Origin: Alphaproteobacteria bacterium
GTDB lineage: Bacteria; Pseudomonadota; Alphaproteobacteria; ATCC43930; CGMCC-115725
Assembly (NCBI GenBank): GCA_030039775.1
Contig: JASHUX010000333.1
Span: 1-7,722, forward strand
Length of the DNA stretch: 7,722 bases
Direction: 5' to 3'
In this document: piece after piece, positions 5,945 through 7,722 of the stretch
Position numbering within the stretch: position 1 is the stretch's first letter
Layout of the letters: each line of letters opens with the position of its first letter
Position numbers and translations under genes: made by a program
The notes under the pieces: model-generated
Told to the model about the DNA's origin: nothing
The model's database searches: none
Seen by the model: only the letters and a program-made list of their open reading frames with translations

Positions 5945-5959
5945 CCGCAACTGTTTTGC

Positions 5960-5981
5960 GCGCGGCTAGGCAAAGCCGCGC
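5960..5981. repeat. Perfect 8-base inverted repeat in a divergent intergenic region
   Basis: GCGCGGCT (5960-5967) and AGCCGCGC (5974-5981) are exact inverted copies around the six-base spacer AGGCAA. It lies in the 91-base gap between the exported-protein gene and the SDR gene, 20 bases before the SDR start. No T run follows on either strand, so it does not look like an intrinsic terminator. It could be an operator or a 5'-leader hairpin, or a chance event in GC-rich DNA. Confidence 0.45.
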
Positions 5982-6001
5982 TTTGGGCTTAAACAAGGCG
6001 C

Positions 6002-6892
6002 ATGGCCATCACGAATTTCCGCGGCAAGACCGCGTTCATCACCGGCGCCGCCTCGGGCATGGGGCGAGGCATGGCGCGCAACTTCGCGCAGGCGGGCATC
6101 AATATCGCGCTCGCCGACATCGATCTGCCGACCCTCGAAGAGGCGCGCGACGAGATCGAGCGGCTGGGCGTGACGGCGCGCGGCTATCTGCTCGACGTCT
6201 CCGACCGCGCCCAGGTTTACGAGATTGCCGACGCGGTCGAGCGCGATTTCGGCAAGGTACACATCGTCTGCAACAATGCCGGCGTCGGCTCCGGCGCGCC
6301 GTCGCTCGACGAAACCCCCGATGAGATTTTCGATTGGATGTTCGGGGTCAACACGATGGGGCCGATCCACGGCTTCAAGGCGTTCGCGCCCAAGCTCAAG
6401 AAGCACGGCGAAGGCGGACACATCGTCAACACGGCCTCGATCGCCGGCGTCAGGATCGCGCCCGGCATGAATAACGGAATTTACGCCGGCACCAAGTTCG
6501 CGGTGGTGGCGCTGTCCTTCGCCATGCAGGACGCGATGGCGAAACACGGCATCGGGGTATCGGTGTTGTGCCCGGCGGGCGTCGACACCAACATCTATCG
6601 CGCCGGCCGCGTCCGGCCCGAGCGGTTCGGCGGCCCGTTCGAGCGCGAGATTTCACCAGTGATGGCGCAGCTCCTGAAGCAGGGGCTGTCGCCGGACCAG
6701 GTCGGGCGCTACGTACTGCAAGCCATCAAGGACAACGACTTTTTCATCTTCACCCATCCCGAGACGCGCGAATGGGTGATGGAATGGCATGCGCGCGTGA
6801 TGCACGGCTTCGATCGCGCCGACGCGCTGCGCGCGGTACTCGGCATCAACGCCGCGCCGCAGCCCGACCCGTCGAAAATGCGGCGGGGTTGA
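6002..6892 (+). CDS. Short-chain dehydrogenase/reductase (SDR) family oxidoreductase
   Basis: The 296-residue protein is a classical SDR with a Rossmann fold. The cofactor motif TGAASGMG is at 14-21, the adenine-binding Asp65 in LLDVSD (63-68), NNAG at 91-94, and the catalytic set Asn117, Ser146, Tyr161 and Lys165 (YAGTK) is complete. Asp39 in LADID (37-41), at the end of the second strand, favours NAD(H) over NADP(H). It is longer than the usual 250 residues: a C-terminal portion after CPAGVDTNI (190-198), with PERFGGPFERE (206-216) and THPETREWVMEWHARV (251-266), probably forms a substrate lid. The alcohol or ketone substrate cannot be told. ATG 6002 gives the expected N-terminus, but the Shine-Dalgarno is weak (AAGG at 5995-5998). 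nudC starts three bases after its stop, so the two are probably co-transcribed. Confidence 0.93.
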   Translation: MAITNFRGKTAFITGAASGMGRGMARNFAQAGINIALADIDLPTLEEARDEIERLGVTARGYLLDVSDRAQVYEIADAVERDFGKVHIVCNNAGVGSGAPSLDETPDEIFDWMFGVNTMGPIHGFKAFAPKLKKHGEGGHIVNTASIAGVRIAPGMNNGIYAGTKFAVVALSFAMQDAMAKHGIGVSVLCPAGVDTNIYRAGRVRPERFGGPFEREISPVMAQLLKQGLSPDQVGRYVLQAIKDNDFFIFTHPETREWVMEWHARVMHGFDRADALRAVLGINAAPQPDPSKMRRG

Positions 6893-6895
6893 GCC

Positions 6896-7722
6896 GTGCC
6901 GCGAGAACCGAATTATTACGCCGCCGGCGGCTACGACCGCGCCGCAAAATTGCGCAAGGACAATGACTGGCTGGCGACGCGGCTCGACCATCCGCAAAGC
7001 CGCATCGTGCCTGTGTGGCGCAACCAGAACCTTGTCGCCAAGGCGCAAGACGGCGCGCCGCAACGCACGGCATTTTTGACACGCGACCAGATCGCCGGCG
7101 ATCCGGGTCTCGAGGTGTTCCTGGGGCAGATCGAGGACCGGTGTTTCTTCGCGCGCGACCTCTCCGCCATCGAGACGCCGCTCGACATCATCCGCTCCGA
7201 CGTGCCGCTTGAATTCGCCGACCTGCGGCGTGTCGGGCCGCTGGTCGGAAACCGCGACGGCTCGCTGATGGCGTACGCGCGCGGCATCCTCTATTGGCAC
7301 AGCCGGCACGGTTTCTGCGGCGTGTGCGGCGCGCCGACCAAGCCGGAAGAGGCGGGCCACGTCCGCCGCTGCACCAATGAGAAATGCGCGGCCCAGCATT
7401 TCCCGCGCACCGATCCCGCCGTCATCATGCTGGTGCATGACGGCGACCGCTGCTTGCTCGGGCGGCAGAAGATTTGGCCGAAGGGTATGCATTCGACCCT
7501 GGCCGGGTTCGTCGAGCCGGGCGAAAGTCTCGAGGACGCGGTGGCGCGCGAAGTGTTCGAGGAGGCCGGCGTCCAGGTCGCCGACGTGACCTATCATTCG
7601 TCGCAGCCTTGGCCGTTTCCGGCGTCGCTGATGCTGGGCTTTCACGCGCGCGCGACCACGACCGACATCCATATCGACCCGGACGAGATCGAGGCGGCGA
7701 ATTGGTTCAGCCGCGATTTCCT
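6896..7722 (+). CDS. nudC: NudC-type NAD(H) pyrophosphatase / NAD-RNA decapping hydrolase (3' end outside window)
   Basis: The 275 residues visible are a nearly complete NudC, a Nudix hydrolase that splits NADH or NAD+ into the mononucleotides and removes NAD caps from RNA. After an N-terminal domain comes a zinc ribbon with Cys141, Cys144, Cys159 and Cys164. The Nudix box spans 204-226 (G204, E210, then REVFEEAGV at 218-226), and the diagnostic SQPWPFP follows at 236-242, separating NudC from other Nudix enzymes. The frame is still open at the window end (EIEAANWFSRDF), and judging by family length a few dozen residues are missing. The start is a GTG at 6896, three bases after the SDR stop, with weak ribosome-binding sequence (GGGG at 6884-6887). 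The next in-frame ATG lies far inside the protein, so an ATG-only gene caller would miss or shorten it. Confidence 0.94.
   Translation, partial: MPREPNYYAAGGYDRAAKLRKDNDWLATRLDHPQSRIVPVWRNQNLVAKAQDGAPQRTAFLTRDQIAGDPGLEVFLGQIEDRCFFARDLSAIETPLDIIRSDVPLEFADLRRVGPLVGNRDGSLMAYARGILYWHSRHGFCGVCGAPTKPEEAGHVRRCTNEKCAAQHFPRTDPAVIMLVHDGDRCLLGRQKIWPKGMHSTLAGFVEPGESLEDAVAREVFEEAGVQVADVTYHSSQPWPFPASLMLGFHARATTTDIHIDPDEIEAANWFSRDF

Noticed and set aside
5960..5981. Intrinsic terminator.
   Set aside because: The stem is perfect, but no T run follows on either strand, and it sits between divergent promoters where a terminator is not expected.
5011..6324. Plus-strand open frame of 437 residues opposite the exported-protein gene and overlapping the SDR gene.
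   Set aside because: Arg/Gly/Ala-rich composition with no recognisable family. It is antisense to a gene with a clear signal peptide and Shine-Dalgarno, and overlaps a convincing SDR. Long open antisense frames are expected in GC-rich DNA.
6653..7672. Minus-strand open frame of 339 residues opposite nudC.
   Set aside because: nudC on the other strand carries all family motifs; the antisense frame has His/Arg-rich shadow composition.
1..7722. tRNA or rRNA genes, CRISPR arrays, insertion sequences or prophage parts.
   Set aside because: No transposase, integrase, regular spaced repeats or recognisable RNA gene seen; genes are close-packed from end to end.

Overview
The window is GC-rich, densely packed chromosomal DNA. 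Its gene content (a ComF protein divergent from an NDUFAF5-type methyltransferase, GluQ-RS, NudC, a DUF697 membrane protein) and protein style point to an alphaproteobacterium, probably near Rhodospirillales or a related environmental lineage. That placement is inference from gene families and base composition; there is no rRNA or other marker in the window. Nine protein genes are supported. I see no RNA genes, CRISPR arrays, insertion sequences or phage genes.

Left third (1-1961): an Fe(II)/2-oxoglutarate dioxygenase of the TauD/TfdA superfamily is followed 12 bases later by an MbtH-like protein. A convergent Sfp-type 4'-phosphopantetheinyl transferase shares its stop site with the MbtH gene. 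MbtH proteins assist adenylation domains and Sfp-type transferases activate carrier proteins, so this looks like the accessory set of a nonribosomal-peptide-like pathway, with the dioxygenase as a possible tailoring enzyme. No synthetase lies inside the window.

Centre (1958-4180): on the minus strand comF, a DUF697 membrane protein and the phosphopantetheinyl transferase run head to tail, the last two apparently with overlapping stop and start. comF diverges from the NDUFAF5-like methyltransferase. The roughly 140-base gap between those two genes holds an imperfect inverted repeat built from CCAAG/CACC-type units, the most unusual non-coding element here.

Right part (4166-7722): gluQ (tRNA-Asp glutamyl-queuosine synthetase) is translationally coupled to an upstream exported protein with two NTF2/SnoaL-like domains. 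That gene diverges from an SDR oxidoreductase, which is followed three bases later by nudC (NAD(H) pyrophosphatase/NAD-RNA decapping enzyme), cut off by the right edge. Most genes are housekeeping or enzyme genes of familiar families. The points worth a second look are the orphan MbtH/PPTase/dioxygenase set, the non-canonical PPTase start, and the intergenic inverted repeat.
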